In this document: piece by piece, positions 25,513-33,790 of the stretch
Layout of the letters: each line of letters starts with the position of its first letter
Position numbering within the stretch: position 1 is the first letter of the stretch
Assembly: GCF_034421375.1 (NCBI RefSeq)
Contig: NZ_CP139779.1
Coordinates: 2,728,001-2,792,000, forward strand
DNA length: 64,000 bases
Source: Microbacterium invictum
GTDB lineage: Bacteria; Actinomycetota; Actinomycetes; Actinomycetales; Microbacteriaceae
Reading direction: 5' to 3'
Program-made: the position numbers and the translations under genes
The notes under the pieces: generated by a model
What the model saw: the letters and a program-made list of their open reading frames with translations, nothing else
The model's database searches: none
Told to the model about the DNA's origin: nothing

Positions 25513-26241
25513 GTGCTAAACCCTCAAGAGGTGTCACTGACGACTGCGGCTACCGGCCGACAGGTGGGCTACTCCACGCAGCAGGTTCGAGACCTGGAGC
25601 GGTTGGGGGTCATCCCCGCTGCTGAGCGTGCCAAGAATGGATACCGACGCTACAGACCCCACCATGTCGTTGCGCTCCGCGCCTATCGCGCGCTGGCCGC
25701 CGCGATCGGACCCGTCCCTGCGCGCCGGCTGCAGCCCATGCTGATCCACGACCCGATCGGAACCGCCGCCGAACGCATCGACGACCTCCACGTCGACCTC
25801 GCGCGATCACGCGGACATCTCAGAGAGGCCCTCCGGGGCCTGGACGCCGTGCTCGCAGACCCCGCTGCGGTGTTCGACGAGCGCGATGTGATGACGATCG
25901 GCGAACTGGCCGACGCGCTCGGTGTCCGCACCTCCGCGCTCCGCCACTGGGAAGACGAAGGCCTGATCGCCCCCGACCGCAGCGCGAGATCGGGCGCACG
26001 TCGATACGGGGCGCGAGCCGTCAGCGAGGCGCGGATCGTCGCGGCGCTGCGAAGCGGCGGGTACCCCCTGCCGCCCATCGCGCTGGTGCTCGGGCAGCTC
26101 CGTAAGGACGGGATGACCGATGACACCCGTGCTCTGCTGGAGGAGCGACTGGCCGATCTCACCCGCCGGAGCGTGGCGCTGCTGGAAGCCGCGGGGTACC
26201 TACACGAGCTGCTGCGCGATCGAGCGGCGCGGCAGCCCTAG
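25513..26241 (+). CDS. MerR-family regulator with two HTH domains
   Basis: 242 residues. First MerR HTH at about 7-55 (GYSTQQVRDLERLGVIPAAE, then NGYRRYRPHHVVALRAYRAL), a helical linker, and a second at about 137-195 (MTIGELADALGVRTSALRHW, then EDEGLIAPDRSARSGARRYG). Ordinary MerR proteins carry one HTH and dimerise by a coiled coil, so this may bind DNA as a single chain. The start is uncertain: GTG 25513 is used, with GTG 25531 and ATG 25477 as alternatives. Divergent from the DUF6194/immunity-like operon, its probable target. Confidence 0.75.
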   Translation: MLNPQEVSLTTAATGRQVGYSTQQVRDLERLGVIPAAERAKNGYRRYRPHHVVALRAYRALAAAIGPVPARRLQPMLIHDPIGTAAERIDDLHVDLARSRGHLREALRGLDAVLADPAAVFDERDVMTIGELADALGVRTSALRHWEDEGLIAPDRSARSGARRYGARAVSEARIVAALRSGGYPLPPIALVLGQLRKDGMTDDTRALLEERLADLTRRSVALLEAAGYLHELLRDRAARQP

Positions 26242-26645
26242 TCGTCGGCGGCGGGGTCGGTCCGCGCGAGCAGCCGGCGCACCACGCCTCGCGCGAGCAT
26301 CAGGGTGATGATCAACACCGTCACCGGGAAGAAGCCGCCGAGGCGCACGGACGCACCGAAGACCAAATCGACCAGCCACAGCACGACGAACTTGCTGCCG
26401 GGCATCAACAGCACGAGCGTGACGACACTGACGGTGCGGGTTTGCCATGTCTGCGCGCCGCGGATGCGGACCATGACCCGCTTCTTGGCCCACAGGACGA
26501 CCTCGAGCACCAGCTTCAGAAGAATCGCCGTCAGCACCGCCAACAGGAAGGTCTCGGAGATGACGGCCGGGAACAGCTGGATGAACGTCCCGAGCACCAC
26601 GAGATAGACCAGGACGTCCACCAGATCGATCGGACGGATCCGCAC
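26238..26645 (-). CDS. Small membrane protein of unknown function
   Basis: 135 residues with four hydrophobic segments: VDVLVYLVVLGTFIQLF, FLLAVLTAILLKLVLEVV, TVSVVTLVLLMPGSKFVVLW and VTVLIITLMLARGVVRRLL. GTG start at 26645; TACACT (26657-26652) ends 6 nt before it, so the mRNA is probably leaderless and longer readings are excluded. Overlaps the MerR gene by 4 nt tail-to-tail. No family named. Confidence 0.7.
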   Translation of the reverse strand: MRIRPIDLVDVLVYLVVLGTFIQLFPAVISETFLLAVLTAILLKLVLEVVLWAKKRVMVRIRGAQTWQTRTVSVVTLVLLMPGSKFVVLWLVDLVFGASVRLGGFFPVTVLIITLMLARGVVRRLLARTDPAADD

Positions 26646-26692
26646 GACGTGAGTGTATCGACGCGCTTTCCCTGCCGGAACGGGACCACCCC

Positions 26693-28708
26693 TCAGGCGT
26701 CGCGCGACCGCCACAGCAGCCAGACGAAGTACGGCGCCCCGATGAGCGCGACCACCAGCCCCGCCGGGAGCTGCGCCGGAGCGATGACCGTTCGTCCGAG
26801 GGTGTCGGCGACGCCGACCAGCACGGCGCCGAGCAGCACCGCGACCGGGATCGACCGCCCGTGCTTCGCGCCCACGAGCGCCCTCGCCGCGTGCGGCGCG
26901 ACGAGCCCGACGAACCCGATGACGCCGACCGCCACGACACCGAGCGCGGCGAGCACCGCCGCGGTCACGAGCAGCGAGAGGCGCGTGCGCTCGAGACGGA
27001 TGCCGACGAGCTTCGGGGTGTCTTCGTCCATGGCGAGGATGTCGAGGTCGCGGCGCCGCACGAGCGCGAAGGGCAGCGCGATCGTCAGCACGATCGCGAG
27101 CGGAATCACCTGCTCCCAGATCCGCCCGTACGTGGTGCCCGACAGCCACGTGAAGATGCGCGGGGTGTCCCACGGGTTCGCGCGCAGCAACACGAAGGTG
27201 GTGAGGGCCACCGCGCCGTAGGAGACCCCGATGCCGATGAGGATGAACCGGTCGGCGCTCAGCCCTCCCCGCCAGGCCAGGGCATAGACCAGCCCGAACG
27301 CCAGCAGTCCCCCGATGACGGCGGCCACCAGCATCCCGAAATTGCTCGCCGTGGCGCCGGTCACGACCAGCACAGCACCGAGCCCAGCACCCCCGGTGAT
27401 CCCGAGGAGGCCCGGTTCGGCAAGCGGGTTGCGACTGACCGCCTGCGTGATGCTCCCCGAGAGCGCGAGCGCCGCGCCCGCGACGACGGCGGCGACGATC
27501 CGCGGAGCCCGCTCGTCCAGCGCGAAGGCGACGAGCGGCGGCGCGGAATCGGTGAGCCACAGCATGATGTCGCCGGTGAGGAGGCGCGTGCTGCCGAGCA
27601 GCATCCCGGCGAGCACCACCCCGCCGAGGACGAGCGCCGACACCGCGACGACGAGGACGAACCGGCGCTGCGTGCGCACGCCGATCCGCATCGTCGGGGG
27701 CCGCCGGGTGGGGCCGGCGTCGCGGAGGCGCCGCGCCATCAGCACGAGCACGAGAGCCCCGAACAACGTCGTGGCGACACCGGTCGGCACGGCGATCGCG
27801 CCCTCGGCTCCGATGAGGGCGCGCAGCAGCGCGTCGGCGACGATGACGACGATCGCGCCGATCAGGCCCGAGAGGGGAATCAGCAGCAGATGCCGCCCGA
27901 GCGCCGGCACCACCCGGACGAGCAGCCTCGCGAGCACGGGGGCGCAGAGGCCGACGAATCCGATCGGCCCGGCGAGGGTCACCGCGGTCGCGGTAAGGAG
28001 AACGGAGAGGAGGATGCCGGCGACCCGCGTCGATCGGATCGGCACCCCGAGCGACGAGGCGATGTCATCGCCCAGGGCGAGCACGTCAAGGCGGCGCGCG
28101 AGCACGAGGGCCAGGACGACCGCCGTGACGACGACGGGCACTGCGCGGAGGAACGCCTCGAGACCGAGCTGTGAGAGGCTGCCGCTCCCCCAGGCGAAGA
28201 GGCCCTTGGTCTCTTCGGAGAACAGCACGAGCAGGGCCGACGTGCCGGCCTGGAAGGCCAGCGCGAGCGCGGAGCCAGCGAGCACGAGCCGGGTGGTCGA
28301 GGTGCCCGCTCCCCCGGCGAGGCCGAGGACGATCGCGGCGGCGGTAAGGCCGCCGAGGAACGCCACGGCCCCCGAGGCCCAGATCGGCACCACGAATCCG
28401 AAGGCCGCGACGGCGGTGACGGCGAGGTAGGACCCCGCGGTCACGCCGAGGGTATCGGGCGAAGCGAGGGCGTTGCGCGAGAGCGACTGCATGAGGAGCC
28501 CCGCGACCCCCAGCGCAACGCCGACGGCGACGCCGGCCGCGAGGCGCGGAATGCGCGACCCCCACAGCACGTCTGGATCGGCGAAGATCGCCCCGCTCGT
28601 CCCCTGGGTGAGGTGCCAGCCCGCCGAGAAGACGAGCAGCACGAAGAGCGCCGCGAGCACGCCGAGCGCCACCCCTGTCGAGGAGCGCTCGGCGATGCGC
28701 GTGCTCAC
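26693..28708 (-). CDS. Fused double FecCD-type iron-siderophore permease
   Basis: 671 residues made of two FecCD permease units (about 1-330 and 345-671) joined by a short basic linker (RDAGPTRRPPT), as in FhuB. Each unit has the pattern RxPR near its second helix (WGSRIPRLAAGVAVG, DERAPRIVAAVVAGA), the SRNPLA motif (LSRNALASPDTLG, VSRNPLAEPGLLG) and GxIGFVGLxxPH near its end (GPIGFVGLCAPV, GVIGFVGLVAPH). GTG start overlaps the binding-protein stop by 4 nt. Imports ferric siderophore with the two genes upstream; likely under the iron box at 30702. Confidence 0.92.
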   Translation of the reverse strand: MSTRIAERSSTGVALGVLAALFVLLVFSAGWHLTQGTSGAIFADPDVLWGSRIPRLAAGVAVGVALGVAGLLMQSLSRNALASPDTLGVTAGSYLAVTAVAAFGFVVPIWASGAVAFLGGLTAAAIVLGLAGGAGTSTTRLVLAGSALALAFQAGTSALLVLFSEETKGLFAWGSGSLSQLGLEAFLRAVPVVVTAVVLALVLARRLDVLALGDDIASSLGVPIRSTRVAGILLSVLLTATAVTLAGPIGFVGLCAPVLARLLVRVVPALGRHLLLIPLSGLIGAIVVIVADALLRALIGAEGAIAVPTGVATTLFGALVLVLMARRLRDAGPTRRPPTMRIGVRTQRRFVLVVAVSALVLGGVVLAGMLLGSTRLLTGDIMLWLTDSAPPLVAFALDERAPRIVAAVVAGAALALSGSITQAVSRNPLAEPGLLGITGGAGLGAVLVVTGATASNFGMLVAAVIGGLLAFGLVYALAWRGGLSADRFILIGIGVSYGAVALTTFVLLRANPWDTPRIFTWLSGTTYGRIWEQVIPLAIVLTIALPFALVRRRDLDILAMDEDTPKLVGIRLERTRLSLLVTAAVLAALGVVAVGVIGFVGLVAPHAARALVGAKHGRSIPVAVLLGAVLVGVADTLGRTVIAPAQLPAGLVVALIGAPYFVWLLWRSRDA

Positions 28709-29742
28709 GGGGTGATGGCGGCGACGTACGCGTCGATGATCTGCTCTGCCGAGCGGGGTCCGCCGAAGGTCCAGATGCCGGCAGGGAACGCGGTGATGCG
28801 CCCCTCGGCGACGGCCGGGATCGACGCCCACGCCGGGTTCGACTCGGCGGCGTCGATGAAGCTCTCGTAATCGGGGTCTTCGGTGCCGGTGTAGAAGAAG
28901 TTCGCGTCTCCGACCGTGGTCATGCCCTCGATGTCGGTCTGGCCGAGGCCGTAGGCGGGATCCACCTCACCGGTCCAGGCGTTGGTGAGGCCCAGCTCCT
29001 CGCCGAGCTCGCCGACGAGCGAGCCCTGCCCGAATGGACGGATCGACACGTTGCCGCCGTCGACGTACCCGTCGAAGTAGACGAAGTCGGTGACCCCGGG
29101 CGTCGTGCCCTCGATCTCGGACTTCGCGTCGGCGAGGTGCTGCGCGAACTCGTCGGTGACGACCTCGGCGCGCTCCTCACGGCCGGTCGCCTGGGCGATG
29201 AGGTCGAAGGTGTCGAGCATCTGCGCGATGGGATCTTCGGCGTTCGCGCCGACGGTGGCGAGCACGGGCACGCCGTACTCCTCGAGCTGGCCGATGATCG
29301 CGTCGTCGCGGGTGTACGCCTCGACGATCACGAGGTCGGGCTCGGTCGCGAAGAGTGCGTCGAGGTTCGGCTCCTGGCGGGTGCCGACGCTCTCGACAGT
29401 TTCGGGCAGCTCTTCGGCGGAGTTCCAGGTGCGGTATCCGTCGGCGTCGGCGACCGCGACCGGGGTGAGGCAGAGGCTCAGCACGTCTTCGATCTGCTGC
29501 CACTCCAGCACCGCGACACGCTCGGCGGGCTGGTCGAGGGTGACGGTGCGGCCGAAGGCGTCGGTCAGTTCGACCGGGCCGGTCGAGGTCGTCGTGGTGT
29601 CGTCGGCGCAGCCCTCGCTCGTCGAGGTCGAAGGCGCGGCGCTCCCCTCAGCGGCCGGGGTGGTCTGCGTGGTGCCGCATCCGGTGAGGGCGAGGGCGAG
29701 GGCTGCCGCTCCGGCAAGGGCGGCGAGGGGCTTCTTGGTCAT
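28705..29742 (-). CDS. Iron-siderophore ABC transporter substrate-binding lipoprotein
   Basis: 345 residues. Signal peptide with lipobox (LALALTGC, Cys about residue 22), then a Thr/Ser-rich tether and a class III binding-protein fold: FGRTVTLDQPAERVAVLEW, EPNLDALFATEPDLVIVEAY, EYGVPVLATVGAN, and a C-terminal FPAGIWTFGGPRSAEQIID. Start at 29742 has GGAG 7 nt upstream; an ATG four codons earlier is possible. Delivers the siderophore to the permease encoded next. 88 bp separate it from the ATPase gene. Confidence 0.92.
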   Translation of the reverse strand: MTKKPLAALAGAAALALALTGCGTTQTTPAAEGSAAPSTSTSEGCADDTTTTSTGPVELTDAFGRTVTLDQPAERVAVLEWQQIEDVLSLCLTPVAVADADGYRTWNSAEELPETVESVGTRQEPNLDALFATEPDLVIVEAYTRDDAIIGQLEEYGVPVLATVGANAEDPIAQMLDTFDLIAQATGREERAEVVTDEFAQHLADAKSEIEGTTPGVTDFVYFDGYVDGGNVSIRPFGQGSLVGELGEELGLTNAWTGEVDPAYGLGQTDIEGMTTVGDANFFYTGTEDPDYESFIDAAESNPAWASIPAVAEGRITAFPAGIWTFGGPRSAEQIIDAYVAAITP

Positions 29743-29830
29743 GACGAACTCCATCGAGGGTGGGGGGTGCGGGGAAGAGAAGGGCGGATGCCGGGGCGCA
29801 GCGAACCTGCCGCCGTGCCGGGGTCGGGCG

Positions 29831-30700
29831 TCAGGCGGAGACGGCGTGCAGGTGGCGTGAACGGGCTGCGGCCCGGGCGTGGTGACGACCACGCGGGATC
29901 ACGCGGACGCGCCCCGTTGCGGCATCCACTTCCGTTTCGATGGCGAACTCGTAGACCTCGGTGAGGTTCTCACCCGTCAGCACCTCGGCGGGCGAGCCCT
30001 TCGCGTGGACGCGCCCACGACTCATGAGCAGGACCTCGTCGGCGACGAGCGCGGCGTGGTCGAGGTCGTGCAGGACGACGCCGACGGCGGTGCCGTGGTC
30101 GGCGAGGTCGCAGATGAGGTCGAGGGTCTCCACCTGGTAGCGCAGGTCGAGGTGGTTGGTGGGTTCGTCCAGGAGCAGGATGCCGGTGCCCTGGGCGAGC
30201 GCGGTGGCCAGCCAGACGCGCTGCAGCTCGCCCCCGGAGAGTTCGTCGACGGGGCGGTGCTCCATGGTGAGGAGGCCGGTGAGCCGCAGCGCGTGGTCGA
30301 TCGCGGCACGGTCGGCATCGCTGAGCCCTGCGAAGCGGCTGCGGTGCGGGTGGCGTCCGTGGGCGACGATGTCGCGCACCTCGAGACCCGAGGGGTGCGG
30401 GCGCGACTGAGAGAGCATGGCGACGGCCTTGGCGAACTCCTTGGCCGAGAGGGTCTCGGCGTTGCGCGGGCCGGCCGGGGTGTCGACGTGGACGACGCCG
30501 GCGTCGATGCGGTGAAGCCGCGCGAGCGCGCGGAGGGCGGTGGACTTCCCGCTGCCGTTCGGTCCGATGAGCGCGGTGACGACGCCGGGACGGAGGTGCA
30601 GCGAGACGTCGTGCACCACGCGGGTGCGACCGTAGCTGAGGGCCAGCGCGTCGCCGCGCAGCTCGCCTGCCGTGCTCGTGATCTCCGCATCCGTCCTCAC
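29831..30700 (-). CDS. Iron-siderophore ABC transporter ATP-binding protein
   Basis: 289 residues, FecE/FepC type: Walker A LIGPNGSGKST, Q-loop VAMLSQSRPHPSG, signature DELSGGELQRVWLATAL, Walker B ILLLDEPTNHLDL, switch His in VLHDLDHA. The C-terminal tail (about 255-289) is basic and His-rich (PRGRHHARAAARSRH), an unusual extension. First gene of the iron uptake operon. The DtxR-type box begins two bases upstream of the start codon, so the promoter and transcription start lie inside or beyond it. Confidence 0.92.
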   Translation of the reverse strand: MRTDAEITSTAGELRGDALALSYGRTRVVHDVSLHLRPGVVTALIGPNGSGKSTALRALARLHRIDAGVVHVDTPAGPRNAETLSAKEFAKAVAMLSQSRPHPSGLEVRDIVAHGRHPHRSRFAGLSDADRAAIDHALRLTGLLTMEHRPVDELSGGELQRVWLATALAQGTGILLLDEPTNHLDLRYQVETLDLICDLADHGTAVGVVLHDLDHAALVADEVLLMSRGRVHAKGSPAEVLTGENLTEVYEFAIETEVDAATGRVRVIPRGRHHARAAARSRHLHAVSA

Positions 30701-30701
30701 G

Positions 30702-30720
30702 TTAGGTGAGCCTAACCTAG
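30702..30720. promoter_or_regulatory. DtxR/IdeR-type iron box
   Basis: TTAGGTGAGCCTAACCTAG matches the 19-bp iron-box consensus TTAGGTTAGSCTAACCTAA at 17 positions. It sits directly upstream of the siderophore ATPase start. In actinobacteria DtxR/IdeR with Fe(II) binds such sites and shuts off uptake when iron is plentiful. The regulator is not in this window. Confidence 0.88.
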
Positions 30721-30842
30721 GGTCGCGGCGGGTTCAAACGGATTTGTCTCGATCGTGAGAGAGGGTCTCCCCGTGCCGCATCGTTCGCTGGGCCTCCCGC
30801 CCGCGACTCCCGGCCGACCCCGGGAGAAAGGCCGACGCGCCG

Positions 30843-31298
30843 TCAGGCTGTCGTCACACTCATGCTCCACGTCACGCCGAAGCGGTCCGTGAGCATGCCG
30901 AAGCCAGGGCTCCAGGCTGAGGCGGCCAGCGGCTCGACGATCGCAGCGCCAGCAGACAACTTCTCCCAGTAGCCCTGCAGCTCCTCGAAGCTGTCGGATC
31001 CGATGGAGACGAACACCGCCTGATCGGTGATGGTCGTGTTGTTCTCGCGACGGGTCGATCCGCCACCCGCGATCGATCCCTCGGTACGACCGGGGATGTC
31101 GTAGCCCATCACGCGGAAGCCGTTCTCGGCGGCAACGAGACCGAACACGACCCTGTCCGCCCCGGGCAGGTCGGCCGGCATCCCGAAGTCCGCGTACGTG
31201 TTGACGGCGAGGTGACCGCCGAAGACGGACTGGTAGAACTCCAGCGCCTCCCGAGCGTCGCCGCGGAAGTTGAGGTGAGTGGTGGTCTGGACGGACAT
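30843..31298 (-). CDS. VOC family protein, PhnB-like
   Basis: 151 residues. QTTTHLNFRGDAREALEFYQ, FGGHLAVNTYADFG, an insert rich in Gly/Ser/Thr near 75-95, VFVSIGSDSFEELQGYWEKL and the ending GMLTDRFGVTWSM define the PhnB/3-demethylubiquinone-methyltransferase-like VOC group, whose reactions are unknown. Start at MSVQTTTH (GAGGAGC is 6-12 nt upstream). Divergent from a WYL regulator, with an operator-like palindrome between them. Confidence 0.85.
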   Translation of the reverse strand: MSVQTTTHLNFRGDAREALEFYQSVFGGHLAVNTYADFGMPADLPGADRVVFGLVAAENGFRVMGYDIPGRTEGSIAGGGSTRRENNTTITDQAVFVSIGSDSFEELQGYWEKLSAGAAIVEPLAASAWSPGFGMLTDRFGVTWSMSVTTA

Positions 31299-31360
31299 AT
31301 CTGCTCCTCGAGGGACGGTGCCGGACCGGTGTGCCGACAGCAATCAGTCTTCCCGTTGTA

Positions 31361-31379
31361 TAGGTCCGTTCCGGTCCTA
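31361..31379. promoter_or_regulatory. Operator-like palindrome between VOC and WYL genes
   Basis: TAGGTCCG-TTC-CGGTCCTA: 8-bp arms with one mismatch, in the 102-bp divergent gap. The regulator's -10 box TAATCT (31389-31394) ends 6 nt before its ATG. It plays the same part as the different palindrome at 10642 before the other WYL gene. Confidence 0.5.
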
Positions 31380-31400
31380 GCTACGAACTAATCTCGAGGC

Positions 31401-32357
31401 ATGCCATCGACGACGACCACCCGTCTGCTGCGCCTGCTGTCGCTCCTTCAGACCGGTCGCGAGTGGCCCGGTTCACTGCTCGCGGAACGGCTCGAGATCG
31501 CGCCCCGCACCGTTCGCCGCGACGTCGACCGCCTGCGCGGGATGGGTTACAACATCCAGGCGACGATGGGCCCGATCGGCGGATACCGTCTCGATGCCGG
31601 CGCGGAACTCCCCCCGCTCCTCTTCGACGACGAACAGGTCGTCGCGCTCGCGATCTCCCTTCAGGCCGCGACCACGACGGGGGTCGGCATCGAAGAAGCA
31701 GCCCTTCGCGCCCTGAACACCGTCCGGCAGGTGATGCCAGCGCGGCTGCGCCACCGCCTGAACGTCGTCGACTTCACTGCCGTCCCGACCGGGCCCGGCG
31801 ACCGGACGCGCGACGCGGTCGCTCCCGAGGTCCTCGTCGCGCTGTCATCCGCCGTGCGCGCGCAGCACGTCCTGCGGTTCGACTACGCGGGCCGCCTCCG
31901 CAGGGTCGAGGCGCACCATCTCGTCACCGCCCAGGGGCGCTGGTACCTCGTGGCGTGGGACCTCGACCGAGACGACTGGCGCATCTACCGCGCTGATCGG
32001 ATGACACCGCGTACGCCCACCGGGCCGCGCTACGCCTCGCGGCCCCTCCCCGCGCCCGATGCCGCCACCCTCGTGTCGGCTCGCTTCAAGGGGTCCGGCG
32101 TGGGCGACCGTTGGCCGTGCACCGGGAAGGTCATCCTGCATCGCTCCGCCCGCGACGTCCTGCCGTTCGCGGGCGACGGGGTCGTGGAGGACCTCGGTCC
32201 CGACCGGTGCAGCATCGAGGTCGGCTCCTGGTCGTGGATCGCCCTCGCCTCAGGCCTCAACCGGTTCGACGCAGACATCGAGGTACTCTTCCCCGACGAT
32301 CTCCGCGCCGCCTTCGGCGAACTCGCGGCGAGGAACGCAGCGACGGCGGCGCGATGA
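31401..32357 (+). CDS. YafY-type WYL-domain transcriptional regulator
   Basis: 318 residues. HTH at 4-60 (LLSLLQTGREWPGSLLAERL, then IAPRTVRRDVDRLRGMGYNI, wing IGGYRLDAGAELPPLL); WYL region VEAHHLVTAQGRWYLVAWDL and RDDWRIYRADRM near 170-200; WCX-type C-terminus. Closely parallel in architecture to the regulator at 10681, but beside a PhnB-like VOC gene rather than an exporter. TAATCT ends 6 nt before the ATG (leaderless). Confidence 0.88.
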   Translation: MPSTTTTRLLRLLSLLQTGREWPGSLLAERLEIAPRTVRRDVDRLRGMGYNIQATMGPIGGYRLDAGAELPPLLFDDEQVVALAISLQAATTTGVGIEEAALRALNTVRQVMPARLRHRLNVVDFTAVPTGPGDRTRDAVAPEVLVALSSAVRAQHVLRFDYAGRLRRVEAHHLVTAQGRWYLVAWDLDRDDWRIYRADRMTPRTPTGPRYASRPLPAPDAATLVSARFKGSGVGDRWPCTGKVILHRSARDVLPFAGDGVVEDLGPDRCSIEVGSWSWIALASGLNRFDADIEVLFPDDLRAAFGELAARNAATAAR

Positions 32358-32437
32358 GGGGGCGTGACTCTGTTCATTCGTCGCAGATGTACGCCACGGC
32401 GGCCCTCGACCGTACATTTTCGACGAACGAACGTGGG

Positions 32438-32605
32438 ATGACACGAACGCGCGGCGGGTGGCGGGCGCAACTCGGGCCGGCCCGAGCCGACGCCTTCGAG
32501 CCCTGGCAGGGGCCGCACGACCGGATCGACGCGTCGGCGCCCGTCGCCGCGGTCGCAGCATCCATCCTCCATCGCTTGGAATCAGCCGAGCCGCGCACTC
32601 CCTGA
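32438..32605 (+). CDS. Possible small protein, 55 residues
   Basis: From ATG 32438 the frame reads TRTRGGWRAQLGPARADAFE, then PWQGPHDRIDASAPVAAVAA and a stop at 32605. Third-position GC is high from about 32440 to the end, as in real genes here, while the stretch 32358-32437 lacks that bias. The same frame is open back to an ATG at 32354 that overlaps the regulator stop (ATGA), giving an 83-residue alternative. No family recognised and no clear ribosome binding site. The rest of 32358-32632 holds nothing else. Confidence 0.3.
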   Translation: MTRTRGGWRAQLGPARADAFEPWQGPHDRIDASAPVAAVAASILHRLESAEPRTP

Positions 32606-32632
32606 CGACCGTTCGCGCGTAGGGTTTCCGTC

Positions 32633-33790
32633 ATGGCCGCCGATCCGTCCGCATCGAAACCGCAGATCGATCAGCGACCGTTCCTCGAGGCGACCTCCGA
32701 GGCGAAGTCGCGCTACGGGCGGTTCAACCTCGCGGTGATCGGCAACACCGGCGTCGGCAAGTCGTCGCTCGTGAACGCGGTCTTCCAGCGCGACTGGGCG
32801 GCGGTGGGCAAGGGACTGCCGGTCACGAAGGGCGTGCGGTACTACCACGACGACTCCCTCGGCATCTGGGACATCGAGGGCTTCGAGATCGGATCGGCTG
32901 TGCCGCCGCGCGAGCAGCTGCGCGATCACCTCAAGACCATCGAGCAGCACCCGCGCAACGAGCAGATCGCGGTGGTCTGGTACTGCGTCAAGGCCAACGA
33001 CGACCGTCTCACGCGCGCCGACATCGAGATGATCCAGGAGCTGGATGCCCGCGGTCTGCCGGTCATCCTGGTGCTGACGAAGGTCGACTGGGAACGCAAT
33101 GCGCTCAAGGGCAGCCGACGCCCGACCAAGGGCACCCGCGAGTTCATCGCCTGGCTCGAGAACCCCGTGGACGAGAGCGGCCGACCGATCACGATCCCGT
33201 TCGCCCGGGTCATGCCCACCTCGACGCGCGAGAAAGACGGAAAGGGCACGGGTCACGGGCTCGGTGATCTCGTCGCGGAGACCCTCGCGCTGTCGCCCGC
33301 CGACGCGAAGGACGCGTTTCGCATCGCCCAGCGACTCAACCTCCCCTGGAAGCGCGAGATGGCAAGGCCCATCATCACCGGAGCCGCAGGCCTCGCCGCC
33401 GGCGTTGCGGCGACGCCGATTCCGGTTACCGATGCGTTCGCCCTGGCGCCGATCCAGATGACGATGATGGGGCGCATCGCCGCCATCTACGACCTCGAGC
33501 TGAAGACGATGATGTCGGCCGGTGCGCTCGCCCAGCTCGGCGTGCAGATCTCGGGTCAGGCGCTCGCGCGCAGCTTCCTCAAACTCATCCCCGGCGCCGG
33601 CAACGCCGTCAACGCCAGCGTCGCGGCGGCCCTCACCGTGGCGATGGGAGAAGGGTGGATGCGCCTGTGCGAACAGGTCCACACCGGCAAACTCGACATC
33701 GCCAAGGTCGGGGATGCCTGGAGCGAGTACGTCCCTGGTGCGCTCGATGTCGTACGGAAGATGGCCGAGCAGCGGGTCAAGAAGAAGTAG
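32633..33790 (+). CDS. GTPase with C-terminal DUF697 (YcjF-like) membrane domain
   Basis: 385 residues. G domain: G1 GNTGVGKSSLVN (about 37-48), switch Thr in PVTKGVRYY, G3 DIEGFE, G4 LTKVDWE. C-terminal DUF697-like part (about 245-370) with glycine-rich helices ITGAAGLAAGVAATPIPVTD and LKLIPGAGNAVNASVAAAL, typical of Era-like GTPases that associate with membranes. TAGGGT ends 7 nt before the ATG. Converges with the next gene, overlapping it by 14 bp. Cellular role unknown. Confidence 0.88.
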   Translation: MAADPSASKPQIDQRPFLEATSEAKSRYGRFNLAVIGNTGVGKSSLVNAVFQRDWAAVGKGLPVTKGVRYYHDDSLGIWDIEGFEIGSAVPPREQLRDHLKTIEQHPRNEQIAVVWYCVKANDDRLTRADIEMIQELDARGLPVILVLTKVDWERNALKGSRRPTKGTREFIAWLENPVDESGRPITIPFARVMPTSTREKDGKGTGHGLGDLVAETLALSPADAKDAFRIAQRLNLPWKREMARPIITGAAGLAAGVAATPIPVTDAFALAPIQMTMMGRIAAIYDLELKTMMSAGALAQLGVQISGQALARSFLKLIPGAGNAVNASVAAALTVAMGEGWMRLCEQVHTGKLDIAKVGDAWSEYVPGALDVVRKMAEQRVKKK

